Notes: generated by a model from the sequence alone, not told the origin. Shown: positions 39,882-48,935, numbered from the stretch's first letter. The stretch is DNA of 64,000 nucleotides from VXYL01 sp965116935 (GCA_965116935.1 OZ220737.1:1612001-1676000), one strand, 5' to 3'. A program made the numbers and translations.

Positions 39882-41060
39882 ATGCGGCTTCAGCCCACCA
39901 CCCTTGTCGGCATCGTCTTCAGCATGGTGGGCGGGGTTGTGCTCGGGGTTAGTTCGTTCTGGGCGTTGGACGAGTGGCTGGGCGTGGGTTCGGAGCATCG
40001 GCTGCTGCTGTCCGTGGTGGATCATGTGGATCGCAACTACGTCACCGACGTCTCGCGCGAGAAGCTGATGCACGATGCCATCGCCGGGATGATGCGCGGG
40101 CTCGATGGCCACTCGGTGTTCCTGCACGAAGATCGCTTTGACGATTTGCACGAGGACACCACCGGTCGGTTCGGCGGCATCGGCATCGAAATCGCGCTCG
40201 TCGATGGCTACTTCACGGTGGTCAGGCCTATCGCTAACACTCCGGCGGCGCGCGCTGGCATCGCCGCTGGGGATCGCGTGATCGAGCTGGACCATGCCAG
40301 TCTCAAGGGCCGCACCTTGCGCGACATCGTCGCCTCGATGCGCGGCAGGCCCGGCACCGAAGTGCATCTGCGCGTGCACCGGCCCGGCCAAGAGGAGCAC
40401 ATCGACTTCGACCTCGTCCGCGCCGTGGTCGCCACCAACAGCGTCCGGGCGCGCCCCTTGGAGCCGGGCTTTGGCTATGTGCGCATCAGCCGGTTTCAAG
40501 ACACCACCGAGGACGACCTTGCCCAGGCGCTGGCGAGCCTGGAGACGGAGCCTCAAGGCCTCAGCGGCCTCGTGGTGGACCTGCGGGACAACCCTGGCGG
40601 GGTGCTAGGGGTCGCAGTGGACGTGGCGGATGCCTTTCTCGACAGCGGACTGATCGTTTACACGGAAAGCCGGGTCGCCAGCAACGAACTGCGTCTCGAA
40701 GCAGATGAGGGCGATCTTCTCGGCGGTGCGGCGATGGCGGTGCTCATCAACGGGCAGTCCGCGTCCGGTGCCGAGATCGTGGCCGGGGCGCTGCAGGACC
40801 ACGGCCGTGCGGTGGTCGTTGGGGTACGCAGCTACGGCAAGGGCTCGGTGCAATCGGTGCTTTCGCTCAAGAACCGCCGCGCCATCAAGCTGACCACCGC
40901 GCATTACTACACGCCGAATGGGCGTGCTATCCAGTCATCGGGCATTGAGCCCGACATCGAGGTGAAGCCCGCAGCGGGGATGGGGCGCGAGGAATATGAG
41001 GACCTGCTGATCCAAACAGCCTTGCAGGCGCTCCAAGGCGGGGTAGGGGCGGGGGCTTAA
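39882..41060 (+). CDS. ctpA: C-terminal processing peptidase (S41 family)
   Basis: A periplasmic serine protease that trims protein C-termini. The 392-residue product has an N-terminal membrane/signal segment (VGIVFSMVGGVVLGVSSFWAL), a PDZ domain (about 95–175, GGIGIEIALVDGYFTV) and the S41 domain with the Ser of INGQSASGAEI and the Lys of SYGKGSVQ as the catalytic dyad. It is convergent with hisA. Symbol given by family. Confidence 0.9.
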   Translation: MRLQPTTLVGIVFSMVGGVVLGVSSFWALDEWLGVGSEHRLLLSVVDHVDRNYVTDVSREKLMHDAIAGMMRGLDGHSVFLHEDRFDDLHEDTTGRFGGIGIEIALVDGYFTVVRPIANTPAARAGIAAGDRVIELDHASLKGRTLRDIVASMRGRPGTEVHLRVHRPGQEEHIDFDLVRAVVATNSVRARPLEPGFGYVRISRFQDTTEDDLAQALASLETEPQGLSGLVVDLRDNPGGVLGVAVDVADAFLDSGLIVYTESRVASNELRLEADEGDLLGGAAMAVLINGQSASGAEIVAGALQDHGRAVVVGVRSYGKGSVQSVLSLKNRRAIKLTTAHYYTPNGRAIQSSGIEPDIEVKPAAGMGREEYEDLLIQTALQALQGGVGAGA

Positions 41061-41073
41061 GCCAGCCTCCGGT

Positions 41074-41802
41074 TCATGCGTCGTCGAGGAGCGCTTGGCC
41101 GGCGGCGAAATCCAGTGTGCCTTCGTAGAGGGCGGAACCGGAAATGGCGCCCAAGAGGCCGTCTTTCATCGGCGCCAAGGCCGCTAGATCGTCTAGGCTG
41201 CGGACGCCGCCGGAGGCAACCACAGGCACCGATGCGGCGGCCAACATTCGTTGGGTGGCTGGCACGTTGACGCCGGTGAGCATGCCGTCGCGGGCGATGT
41301 CGGTGAAGACAATGGCGCGCAAGGGGAGACCGGCCACCTCCTGCGCGAGTTCGTAGGCGTCAACGCCTGTGGTGGCGTCCCAGCCCCGGGTGGCGGCGCG
41401 GCCGTCGCGGGCATCGATGCCGAGGATTATGCGACTCGGGAAGGTGCCGGCCGCCGTGGCGAGAAGCTCGCGGTTCTCGATGGCTGCGGTACCGAGGATT
41501 GCCTGCCCGACACCCATGTCGAGACACGCACGCACCGCGTCGAGTGTGCGGATGCCGCCACCCAACTGCACCGGCACATCGCCAGCGGCTTCGACGATGG
41601 CGGCCACGTGCGAACCGTTCACAGGCTCGCCAGCGAACGCGCCGTCAAGGTCCACGACATGGATGCGTCGGGCGCCGGCGTCGATCCAGCGCCGCGCCAT
41701 CGCTGCCGGGTCGTCGGAGTAAATGGAGGCCGAATCCGCGACGCCTTGCTTGAGCTGTACGCACTGGCCGTCCTTGAGGTCGATCGCTGGAATCAGTAGC
41801 AC
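41074..41802 (-). CDS. hisA: Phosphoribosylformimino-AICAR ribotide isomerase
   Basis: HisA isomerises ProFAR in histidine synthesis. A 242-residue TIM barrel with AIDLKDGQCVQL at the N-terminus (catalytic Asp in IDLK), VQLGGGIRTLD, GIDARDGRAATRGW and ASGGVRSLDDL. It follows hisB by 3 nt. hisH, which usually lies between them in gammaproteobacteria, is absent here, and hisF does not follow. Confidence 0.95.
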   Translation of the reverse strand: MLLIPAIDLKDGQCVQLKQGVADSASIYSDDPAAMARRWIDAGARRIHVVDLDGAFAGEPVNGSHVAAIVEAAGDVPVQLGGGIRTLDAVRACLDMGVGQAILGTAAIENRELLATAAGTFPSRIILGIDARDGRAATRGWDATTGVDAYELAQEVAGLPLRAIVFTDIARDGMLTGVNVPATQRMLAAASVPVVASGGVRSLDDLAALAPMKDGLLGAISGSALYEGTLDFAAGQALLDDA

Positions 41803-41805
41803 GGT

Positions 41806-42402
41806 CTAAAGCGAACCTTTGGTGGAAGGCGTGTCCGATGTGCGGGGGTCCAGCGCAAGTGCCATCCTGAGGGCGCGACCGAACGCCTTGAAGATGGTCT
41901 CCGCCTGATGGTGGGCGTTGCTGCCCTTGAGATTGTCGATGTGCAGCGTCACTTGCGCGTGGTTAACGAAGCCCTGAAAGAACTCGTGCAGCAGGTCCAC
42001 GTCGAAGTCGCCCACCCGCGCACGGGTGAAATTCACCTGCCAATCGAGCCCCGGGCGTCCGGAGAAGTCCACCACTACCCGCGATAGCGCTTCGTCGAGC
42101 GGCACGTAGGCGTGGCCGTAGCGCCAGATGCCGCGCTTGTCGCTGACGGCTTCCGCCACCGCTTGGCCGAGGGTAATGCCCACGTCCTCCACAGTGTGGT
42201 GGGCATCCACTTCAAGGTCGCCCTTGGCCTCGATGGCGAGATCGAAGCGACCGTGGCGGGCTACCTGATCGAGCATGTGCTCGAAGAACGGCAAGCCCAC
42301 GGCAAGCTGCGCCTGGCCGGTGCCATCGAGGTCCACGTCCACGCGAATGCGTGTTTCGAGCGTGTTGCGGCTGCGCGATGCCTTGCGATCGGACGCGCTC
42401 AT
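41806..42402 (-). CDS. hisB: Imidazoleglycerol-phosphate dehydratase
   Basis: HisB removes water from imidazoleglycerol phosphate. The 198-residue monofunctional enzyme has the metal-binding repeats FFEHMLDQVARHG and DAHHTVEDVGI in the first half and GSNAHHQAETIFKAFGRAL in the second. The fused phosphatase domain of the E. coli protein is absent, as in most bacteria. It is the first gene of a hisBA pair. Confidence 0.95.
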   Translation of the reverse strand: MSASDRKASRSRNTLETRIRVDVDLDGTGQAQLAVGLPFFEHMLDQVARHGRFDLAIEAKGDLEVDAHHTVEDVGITLGQAVAEAVSDKRGIWRYGHAYVPLDEALSRVVVDFSGRPGLDWQVNFTRARVGDFDVDLLHEFFQGFVNHAQVTLHIDNLKGSNAHHQAETIFKAFGRALRMALALDPRTSDTPSTKGSL

Positions 42403-42459
42403 GGGTCGGTTCCCTTAGGGGTTAGGAGCATTGCTCACGAATCGTAGCAGCCTGTCGGG

Positions 42460-42855
42460 CTACAGGCGGTCCAGCAGGCTGCCGTAGGGCAGGAAGCGGT
42501 TGTCGCTGACGGAGCGGATCCAGGGGGTGAGTTCCCTTGGGTAGGCGTTGCGGGCGCGCAGGGTTCGGGCCATGAGAATTGCTGGCGACTTGGCGCCGCG
42601 TTCGCATCCCGGCAGGCGCATTTCCGCGAGCACCACCACTCGGAGCCATTTCGCCAAGGTGGCCGATTCGGTGGCGTCCACCAGTGCTTGCCATTGGTCG
42701 AGATTGGCGGCCATCAGTTCACGCAGGAGGACCGTGTCCTGCTCGCCCAAGTCCAGCGCGTCGTCTTCGGCCTCGGCGGCGCGTTCGAGCGCCTGAACAT
42801 GGGCGGTGCCGAGTTGCTGCGGGGAAGGCTGCCAGGTGGCGACCTCGGATGTCAT
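42460..42855 (-). CDS. Conserved-looking hypothetical protein
   Basis: A 131-residue protein I do not recognise. It starts at ATG 42855 (the frame is open far upstream only as antisense to mutY). It reads as a soluble, mostly helical protein with segments TVLLRELMAANLDQWQALVD and LAKWLRVVVLAEMRLPGCERGAKSPAI. It lies between mutY (divergent) and hisB (same strand, 57-nt gap), so it may be transcribed with hisBA. Confidence 0.6.
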   Translation of the reverse strand: MTSEVATWQPSPQQLGTAHVQALERAAEAEDDALDLGEQDTVLLRELMAANLDQWQALVDATESATLAKWLRVVVLAEMRLPGCERGAKSPAILMARTLRARNAYPRELTPWIRSVSDNRFLPYGSLLDRL

Positions 42856-42927
42856 GCGTTCGCCTCGATTCCTAAAACCGCCCACGCACTTGCGCCAAGG
42901 CAGTCGATGCGGTGATGGTAGCGGGTC

Positions 42928-44013
42928 ATGGCGACGGATGACGACTTTGCGGTGCGCGTGCTGGCGTGGTGGGACCGGCACGGGCGCAAGAACTTGCCGT
43001 GGCAACACCCGCGCACGCCGTATCGGGTGTGGGTGTCCGAGGTGATGCTGCAGCAGACCCGTGCGGGCACCGTGGTGGCCTATTTCGAGCGCTTCATGGC
43101 CGCATTCCCGACCGTTCACGATCTTGCGAATGCCGACCTCGACCATGTCCTGCACCTTTGGAGCGGCTTTGGCTACTACGCCCGCGCCCGCAATCTGCAT
43201 GAAGCTGCTCGTCGGCTGGCCGAGCGGCCGGCGACCGATCCGTTCCCCCGCGACGTGGCCGGATGGATGAAGCTCCCGGGTGTCGGCCGCTCCACCGCCG
43301 GTGCTGTGGTCGCGCAGGCGTTTGGCGAGCGCGCCAGCATCCTCGATGCGAATGTGCGCCGGGTGCTTGCGCGCCATCACAGAGTCGCTGGCGCATCGTC
43401 GTCCTCGCCTGCGCAAAGGACACTCTGGTGCTGGGCGGAACAACACACGCCGGTGCAACGTGTCGCGGACTACACCCAAGCCATGATGGACCTCGGCGCC
43501 ACCGTGTGCCGGAGCACCAAGCCCGTGTGCAATGCCTGTCCCGTGCAAGACACATGCGCGGCTCATGCCACCGGCGAAGAGACGCTGTTCCCGCATCGTG
43601 CCCCTCGCAAAAACGCGCGGCGGCTTGAACGGCGCCGATTCTTCGTCATCACGGCTGGGGATCTGGTGCTGCTCGAGAAAAGGCCGGCGAATGGCATCTG
43701 GGGCGGCCTTTGGTCGCCGCCGGAACGGCGCGAAGACGAACCGCTCGACGAATGCCTGCCGCGGCTCGGCGTCGAACTCGCAACCGTTGCCGAAACCACC
43801 CACGCCGCCCCCTTCCGCCACGGCTTCAGCCATTACGACCTCGACGTGCTGCCGGTGTATGTTCACTTGACGAGGTTGCCGGCCGAAGTGCGCGACGGCG
43901 TTTCCCTGCGCTGGGCAAGACGAGACGACGCGCTTGGCCTGTCCGCCGTCGCCGCGAAGCTGATCGCGCCCATCGAACCAACGCAAAGGAGCCTGCTGGA
44001 GGCCGACCCATGA
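42928..44013 (+). CDS. mutY: Adenine DNA glycosylase
   Basis: MutY removes adenine mispaired with 8-oxoguanine. The 361-residue product has VMLQQTRAGTVVAYFERF, the helix–hairpin–helix LPGVGRSTAGAVVAQAFG with the catalytic Asp in ILDANVRRVL, the [4Fe-4S] cysteines CRSTKPVCNACPVQDTC and a C-terminal NUDIX-like domain that reads 8-oxoG. The stop overlaps yggX by 4 nt, the usual partner. Confidence 0.96.
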   Translation: MATDDDFAVRVLAWWDRHGRKNLPWQHPRTPYRVWVSEVMLQQTRAGTVVAYFERFMAAFPTVHDLANADLDHVLHLWSGFGYYARARNLHEAARRLAERPATDPFPRDVAGWMKLPGVGRSTAGAVVAQAFGERASILDANVRRVLARHHRVAGASSSSPAQRTLWCWAEQHTPVQRVADYTQAMMDLGATVCRSTKPVCNACPVQDTCAAHATGEETLFPHRAPRKNARRLERRRFFVITAGDLVLLEKRPANGIWGGLWSPPERREDEPLDECLPRLGVELATVAETTHAAPFRHGFSHYDLDVLPVYVHLTRLPAEVRDGVSLRWARRDDALGLSAVAAKLIAPIEPTQRSLLEADP

Positions 44014-44348
44014 GCCGCACCGTCCACTGCCGCAAGTACCGCCGCGACCTGCCTGGCCTCGCTGCCCCGCCCATGCCAGGGAAGGTGGGTCAGGACCTCT
44101 TCGAGCACGTCTCCGCCCAGGCATGGGGCGAATGGCAAGCGCTGCAGACCATGCTCATCAACGAACACCACCTGTCGCTCGTGGACCCTTCTGCGCGGAA
44201 GTTCCTGAGCGAACAGATGGGCAAGTTCTTCGCCGGTGAGGACTACGAGAAACCCGCCGGCTACATTCCGCCGGCGCCTTCACTGGGGGAGCCCTCAGCC
44301 GGTGGAGAGCCTTCAGCCGGTGGGGAGCCTTCAGCTAGTAAAGAGTAG
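44010..44348 (+). CDS. yggX: Fe(2+)-trafficking protein YggX, with repeat tail
   Basis: YggX protects iron–sulfur proteins against oxidative damage. The first 90 residues are standard (MSRTVHCRKYRRDLPGL with Cys7; MLINEHHLSLVDPSARKFL). The C-terminus is extended by about 20 residues of GEPSAG repeats encoded by three 18-bp units. It is coupled to mutY by an ATGA overlap. Its last 88 nt run opposite the 3' end of ruvX. Confidence 0.92.
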   Translation: MSRTVHCRKYRRDLPGLAAPPMPGKVGQDLFEHVSAQAWGEWQALQTMLINEHHLSLVDPSARKFLSEQMGKFFAGEDYEKPAGYIPPAPSLGEPSAGGEPSAGGEPSASKE

Positions 44349-44731
44349 ACGCCGGAGCCCAGCCACGTCTCGCCGATGATGCGGGCGGCAGCGGCGTGGC
44401 TGGCTTCCTTGGTGGCGCCTTCTGTCTCAGCTTCGAAGGTGGACAGGCGCTCGTCTGCGTATTCGACGGGGATGGCGTAATGGGCGGCTAGGCGGCGGCC
44501 GAATCGACGCGCGGCGGCAGACATGTCGCTCTCGGTGCCGTCCATGTTGAGGGGCAACCCCACGACAGCACGTTCGGGACGCCACTCGGAGAAGACTCGA
44601 TCCAAGGCGTCCCACTGCGGCTGGCCGTCTTTGGCTCGGACTCGCGTGAGTCCGTTGGCGGTGCCGACGCGGGGTTCGACAGTGGCGATGCCAATGTGCT
44701 TGAGGCCGAAGTCGAAAGCTAGGACGGTCAT
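44261..44731 (-). CDS. ruvX: Holliday junction resolvase-like nuclease RuvX/YqgF
   Basis: An RNase H-fold protein with a role in pre-16S rRNA processing. The product has 156 residues, longer than the usual about 140. VLAFDFGLKHIGIA holds the first active Asp, VVGLPLNMDGTESD and VEYADERLSTFEA follow. The last about 25 residues are AEGSPP repeats produced by the same 18-bp repeat that gives GEPSAG in yggX on the other strand. It follows yqgE, as in Pseudomonas. Confidence 0.92.
   Translation of the reverse strand: MTVLAFDFGLKHIGIATVEPRVGTANGLTRVRAKDGQPQWDALDRVFSEWRPERAVVGLPLNMDGTESDMSAAARRFGRRLAAHYAIPVEYADERLSTFEAETEGATKEASHAAAARIIGETWLGSGVYSLLAEGSPPAEGSPPAEGSPSEGAGGM
44286..44339. repeat. Three 18-bp repeats shared by two convergent genes
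   Basis: Units 44286–44303, 44304–44321 and 44322–44339 are near identical (GGRGAGCCYTCAGCCGGT). Read forward they encode GEPSAG in yggX, read backward AEGSPP in ruvX, both in frame. Confidence 0.9.
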
Positions 44732-44746
44732 GGCAGCAGAACGGGC

Positions 44747-44864
44747 CCTTGGAGGGAAGGCATCCTGCCTTCCCTACGCGCCATGGGGCGCGTCCTTCCA
44801 TTTATCCGCGCCGAGGCAAGCGCGCTGACGCGCGCAGGGAAGGCAGGATGCCTTCCCTCCAAGG
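44747..44864. repeat. MITE-like inverted-repeat element (copy C)
   Basis: A perfect 29-bp terminal inverted repeat (44747–44775 and 44836–44864, CCTTGGAGGGAAGGCATCCT onward) encloses 60 nt with GCGCC/GGCGC-type inner hairpins. Element length 118 bp, between ruvX and yqgE. Each arm folds on itself (GGGAAGGCA..TGCCTTCCC) like the arms of copies A and D. Confidence 0.85.
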
Positions 44865-44897
44865 CCCCCGCCCGCCTTCCCGTAGGGAAAGGGCGAC

Positions 44898-45446
44898 TCA
44901 TGCGAGGCCGGTGGCGTTGGAGAGGAGGCGGAGGTCCACGCCGATGGCGGCGGCGGCGTCGTTCAGGCGGGAGTCGAAGGCTACGTCGAAGATCAGGTCC
45001 TTCGAGCTCGGGCCCGTGAGCCAGACGTTTTCCGAGAGTTCCTGTTCGAGTTGACCGGCGCCCCAGCCGGCGAAGCCGAGGGCCACAAGGTACTTGCCGG
45101 GGCCTTCGCCGGCGCCGATGGCGGCGAGGACGTCGCGGTCATAGGAGAGCAAGAGGCCCTCGCCGGCCGGTTCGCTGCTGTCGTATTCCTTGTCGCTGGT
45201 GTGCAGGACGAAGCCTCGCCGCGGCTCTACCGGCCCCCCTTCCACGGCCACCCGGTCCGGCGCGCCTTCCGTGGGCATGTCGAGTTGGCCCAAGAGCTCC
45301 GTGAGCGTGAGCTCCAGCGGGCGGTTCACCACGAGGCCAAAGGCGCCGTTTTCGTCGTGGCGGCAGAGATAGGTGAGGGTGTCGCCGAAATAGCTGCCGC
45401 GCAGGTCAGGCATGCTGATGAGGAACTGGTGCTGCCGAGACATCAT
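44898..45446 (-). CDS. yqgE: YqgE/AlgH family protein
   Basis: A 182-residue protein of the UPF0301/AlgH family, of unclear biochemical role. Family blocks: HQFLISMPDLRGSYFGDTL, HDENGAFGLVVNRPLELTL, VEGGPVEPRRGFVLH and VALGFAGWGAGQLEQEL. Coupled by a 4-nt overlap to the TonB-like gene upstream; ruvX follows after the inverted-repeat element. The gene order matches Pseudomonas. Confidence 0.94.
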   Translation of the reverse strand: MMSRQHQFLISMPDLRGSYFGDTLTYLCRHDENGAFGLVVNRPLELTLTELLGQLDMPTEGAPDRVAVEGGPVEPRRGFVLHTSDKEYDSSEPAGEGLLLSYDRDVLAAIGAGEGPGKYLVALGFAGWGAGQLEQELSENVWLTGPSSKDLIFDVAFDSRLNDAAAAIGVDLRLLSNATGLA

Positions 45447-46294
45447 CGCGACGGTTCCCCCAATCGAACGGTGCGAGTTCTTTGAAAGCGCCAGGTGCGG
45501 TCGATTTCGAGCAGTTCAAGCTCTTGCATCGCCGGCGGAAATGGCGCGTACGGTGCGGCGAGACGGACGATGCGCATGGCAGCCTCGTCGAGCACTTCGT
45601 GGCCGGATGATGCCAGCAGGCGCACGTCGCGCAAGGCCCCGTCGGGTTCGATGCTCACGAGCAGGCGCAGCGTGCCGTAAAGCTGCTGTTCTCGCGCCTC
45701 TTGCGGGTAGTTGATCTGGCCGATTCGTTCGACCTTGCGGCGCCATGCATCGAGGTAGTAGGCGTCGGTGACGGTCTCGGGCGCAGCGGCGTCGATGCGG
45801 CGAACGCGACTGTCGGTTGCCGGCGGCGCCAAGCGCTGGCCCAGGCGCGCTGCTTCCCGTGCCATTTGGCGGATGTTGGCGGAGAAAGCCGCCGGGGCGG
45901 GAACGGCTTGCTGGACGGTTGCCTCGGTGGCCTGTGGAGGCGTTGGCGGCGTCGCGACTCGCTCCGGTGGCGTAGGGCTCGTGGCGCGGGTGTCTGGGCT
46001 TGGGCGGGCGTCCACCACGGTGTCCGCTGGCGCGGCCTCCGTCGCAAGCGGCTCTGATGGCCTCGCATCGTCAGTTGGCATGGGCCAGCGAAGCAGGGTG
46101 ACGTCGATAACCGGCTGTGCGGCCCGCAGGGGCCTCGGCGCGTCCATGCCGAACCCGCCGATCACAAGCAGCAGTAGCCCATGCAGTGCCGCAGACAGGA
46201 GCAGCGCAACGCGCATGCCCGATGTCCCGCGTTGAGGCGCGCTGCCTGCCCGCCCGGATGCCTGCAAGGCTCGAGCCGCGATCACGGCGGTCAT
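45443..46294 (-). CDS. TonB-like energy transducer
   Basis: A 283-residue inner-membrane protein. One transmembrane segment (about 27–49, MRVALLLSAALHGLLLLVIGG) is followed by a proline/threonine-rich periplasmic linker and a C-terminal TonB domain (about 200–280: YPQEAREQQLYGTLRLLVSI, SSGHEVLDEAAMRIVRLAAP, FPP). TonB couples the proton-motive force to outer-membrane uptake. No exbB/exbD nearby. Overlaps gshB and yqgE by 4 nt each; equivalent to the tonB3-type gene of Pseudomonas. Confidence 0.88.
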   Translation of the reverse strand: MTAVIAARALQASGRAGSAPQRGTSGMRVALLLSAALHGLLLLVIGGFGMDAPRPLRAAQPVIDVTLLRWPMPTDDARPSEPLATEAAPADTVVDARPSPDTRATSPTPPERVATPPTPPQATEATVQQAVPAPAAFSANIRQMAREAARLGQRLAPPATDSRVRRIDAAAPETVTDAYYLDAWRRKVERIGQINYPQEAREQQLYGTLRLLVSIEPDGALRDVRLLASSGHEVLDEAAMRIVRLAAPYAPFPPAMQELELLEIDRTWRFQRTRTVRLGEPSR

Positions 46295-47283
46295 GGCGGT
46301 GCTGCCGAACCGCCGCGGCGTCCAGCGATGCTGTCGAGCAGATCGCCGGCGATGTCGAGATCGAACGCGGCATCAAGCTCCCGAACGCAGGTGGGGCAGG
46401 TGACGTTGATCTCGGTGAGGTAGTCGCCGATCACGTCGATGCCGACGAACGTCAAGCCGCGGCGGCGGAGTTCAGGCCCGACCCGCTCGGCAATGTAGCG
46501 ATCCCGCGCCGAAAGCGGCTGCCCGACCCCGGAGCCCCCGGCGGCGAGATTGCCTCGGCTCTCGCCCTGCATAGGAATCCGCGCCAGTGCGTAGGGCACG
46601 GCCTCGCCGTCGATGAGCAGGATTCGCTTGTCGCCAGCGGTGATTTCGGGCACGAACCTCTGCGCCATGATCTGCTGGGCGCCGCGCTCGGTTAGGGTCT
46701 CGATCACCACCCTGAGGTTCGGGTCGTCCTCGCGTACGCGAAAGATGCTCATGCCGCCCATGCCGTCGAGCTTCTTGAACACCACATCGCCGTGTTCGGC
46801 GTGAAAGTCCATCAAGAGGTCCTGCCGCCGCGCGACGATCAGGGGTGGCGTGCAATCGGTGAATTCCGTAGCGAAGAACTTCTCGTTGCAGTCACGGAGC
46901 GAGTCCGGGCGGTTCACCACCACTGCCCCTTGCGCCTCTGCCCTCTCGAGCAGATACGTCGCGTAGATGTACTCCATGTCGAACGGCGGGTCCTTGCGCA
47001 TCATCACGACATCGAAGTCGCCGAGCGGCACCGAGGCTTCGTCGCCCAGAGTGCAGAAGCCGGCCGCGGCGTCGCCTGGCGACATCGTTCGCGCAAACGC
47101 CTCGGTGAGCGCAATCTCCCGCACCCGCCCCATCACCTGCCCGCCTTCGAGCGAGATGTCGGCGAGCGTCAGATATGCCATCTGCCACCCGCGCATCTGC
47201 GCCGCGCGAATCATGGCCAGCGTCGAATCCTTCTTGAGATTCAACGTGTCGATGGCATCCATGACAAAGGCGATGCGAGTCAT
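46291..47283 (-). CDS. gshB: Glutathione synthetase
   Basis: An ATP-grasp enzyme joining gamma-glutamylcysteine and glycine. The 330-residue product shows the GshB N-terminus (IAFVMDAIDTLNLKKDSTLAM), MMRKDPPFDMEYIYATYLLE, KKLDGMGGMSIFRV in the ATP-grasp region, and GVDVIGD-like GIDVIGDYLTEINVTCPTC. Full length. Starts the gshB–tonB–yqgE–ruvX chain. Confidence 0.95.
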   Translation of the reverse strand: MTRIAFVMDAIDTLNLKKDSTLAMIRAAQMRGWQMAYLTLADISLEGGQVMGRVREIALTEAFARTMSPGDAAAGFCTLGDEASVPLGDFDVVMMRKDPPFDMEYIYATYLLERAEAQGAVVVNRPDSLRDCNEKFFATEFTDCTPPLIVARRQDLLMDFHAEHGDVVFKKLDGMGGMSIFRVREDDPNLRVVIETLTERGAQQIMAQRFVPEITAGDKRILLIDGEAVPYALARIPMQGESRGNLAAGGSGVGQPLSARDRYIAERVGPELRRRGLTFVGIDVIGDYLTEINVTCPTCVRELDAAFDLDIAGDLLDSIAGRRGGSAAPP

Positions 47284-47389
47284 GTGTGTCCAGAGTCAGG
47301 CGTTGGGTAGGAGTCTGTCCCACTCGACGTTGCCTGTCACTCCCGCCGCAGCGGGTTCGCGAGGGGGCAGCAGTCGCGCTAGCGAACCC

Positions 47390-48360
47390 ATGCGGCTGAA
47401 GCACTATCTGGATCAGGGGTTCACGAAGGCGGAACTGGCGCACTGCTTCGGAGTGGACCGGCGGACGATCCACAACTGGGTCCGTCGGGCCAGCCGGATC
47501 GGGACCTGACGGCTTGCGAGGGCGGCTGCCGATGGCGCGCAAGCTCGATCTGTACAGGGGATCATCGAGTTGCGGCTGGAGGCGTACTCGACGCTGTCGA
47601 CGCGGTGCCTGCTCGAGGAGGTTCCAGAAGGGCGGGCTACGACGGCGGCTACAGCTAGGCTTGCGACCACGTCCGCTCGGTGCATCTGCGGGCGGCGGAG
47701 GCGGAGGCGGTTTCGGTTCGAGACGCTGCCTGGTCGCCAGGGTCAGGTGGACTTCGGCATGCTCCGCTTCCCGTGGGGTCGCGGGGACGCGTTGGGTGGT
47801 GGTGGGGCTCTCGTGGCTGCTGTGGGCGTGCTTCTACGCGAGCCAGACGATGGCGGTACTGACGGCGGACTGGAGCGCACGCTTGCGGCTTTCGGCGGGG
47901 GCCGGCAGGGCTGCTGTTCGACCAGGTGCGCGCCGTCGTCGTTTTTCGGACGACCGCATGGCTGGCGGCGGCGGCGTACTAAACGCGGAGTTCCTTCGCT
48001 TTGCGGGGCACTGGGGTTCACGCCGCGCGTGCCGGCCGCATCGGATCCAGACCAAGGCGAGGTGGGCGGCCCATCCGCTAGCTGCGCGAGAGCTTCCGCT
48101 ACGCCCGCAGGTTCCTCGATGACGGCCTCAACGACGAAGCCGAGCTGGCTGGCCCAGATCGCGAACGGCCGCCGGTGCGGAACGATCGGCGAGCGGCCCG
48201 TCGATTCGGTTCGAGCGCGACGAGCGCGGGCGCTCACAGGCCGCTGGCGCGTCGGTCCTGTCGGCGCGCCTAGGTCCGCCGGCTTACCGACGCGGCGCCG
48301 TGCCAGGCGCCGATGGTCGAGGTGGAGCGGCAGCCGCCGTTGCGCTACGCGTAGTAGGCC
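47390..48360 (+). pseudogene. istA: IS21-family istA transposase, decayed
   Basis: Pieces of an IstA protein appear in successive frames. The start (ATG 47390) reads MRLKHYLDQGFTKAELAHCF, GVDRRTIHNWVRR, an intact N-terminal helix–turn–helix that stops at 47509. Further on come LYRGIIELRLEAYSTLST, GRQGQVDFGMLRFPWGR (first catalytic Asp), YASQTMAVL and VLNAEFLRFAGHWG, then ERPVDSVRARRARAL, in different frames. At least five frameshifts are needed, so it is long dead. Confidence 0.85.
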
Positions 48361-48388
48361 CGATGAGCGCCAGGCGCGACCGCCGCGG

Positions 48389-48690
48389 GCTATGCTGGCG
48401 GACCGGAAGACGCCGGGCGCGCTCGATGCCGTGGACGGCATCCTCGCCCAGGTCGACGGCGGCTCGCTGACGGTCAGCGAGGCGATGGAGCGGCGGCTCG
48501 ACGCCTAGATCGCGCTTGCGCAACAACCGCCGCCTGAAGACCACCATGCGCTCATCGCGGCTGCCGACGGTGAAGACCCTAGCGCAGTTCGACTTCGCCT
48601 CCCAGCCCAGCGTCCGGGCGAGCAGATCGAGAGCCTGCACGAGCTCGACTTCCTAGAGCGCAGGCATCGTCTTCCTCGCCCCCCAAGTTC
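48389..48690 (+). pseudogene. istB: IS21-family istB ATPase, truncated
   Basis: Reads MLADRKTPGALDAVDGILAQ, SLTVSEAMERRLDA-stop, then in other frames RRLKTTMRSSRLPTVKTLAQ, FDFASQPSVR, EQIESLHELDFLE and IVFLAPP, where it ends just before the expected Walker A. These are the N-terminal parts of an IstB helper in order. The rest of the gene and the right end of the IS are missing. Confidence 0.8.
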
Positions 48691-48935
48691 GGTTCCATAA
48701 AGACACGCCTCGCTACGTTGATGACAGACAGAGCTCTTCCTGGTTCGGATCGACTGTTGGCAGCCTGGCGGGGCGCCGTCCGGTGGATCGAGCCTGTTGC
48801 ATGAGTACAACCATGTGTTGCACATGTGTTGAACGAAACCGCTTGCGCTTGCGCGATTTCCCTGGCAGGGTAGTCATTCAACCATCTCTCTCGATTTGAA
48901 TGAGAAAAATGACGGGCCGCACATAGGAGAACGCC

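Noticed and set aside
42856..44124. Upstream extension of the minus-strand hypothetical gene
   Set aside because: Runs antisense through mutY; only the part from the ATG at 42855 is outside mutY and looks protein-like.
44286..44339. CRISPR-like short repeats
   Set aside because: The repeats are contiguous with no spacers and lie inside two coding regions. No CRISPR array or cas gene was seen anywhere in the window.
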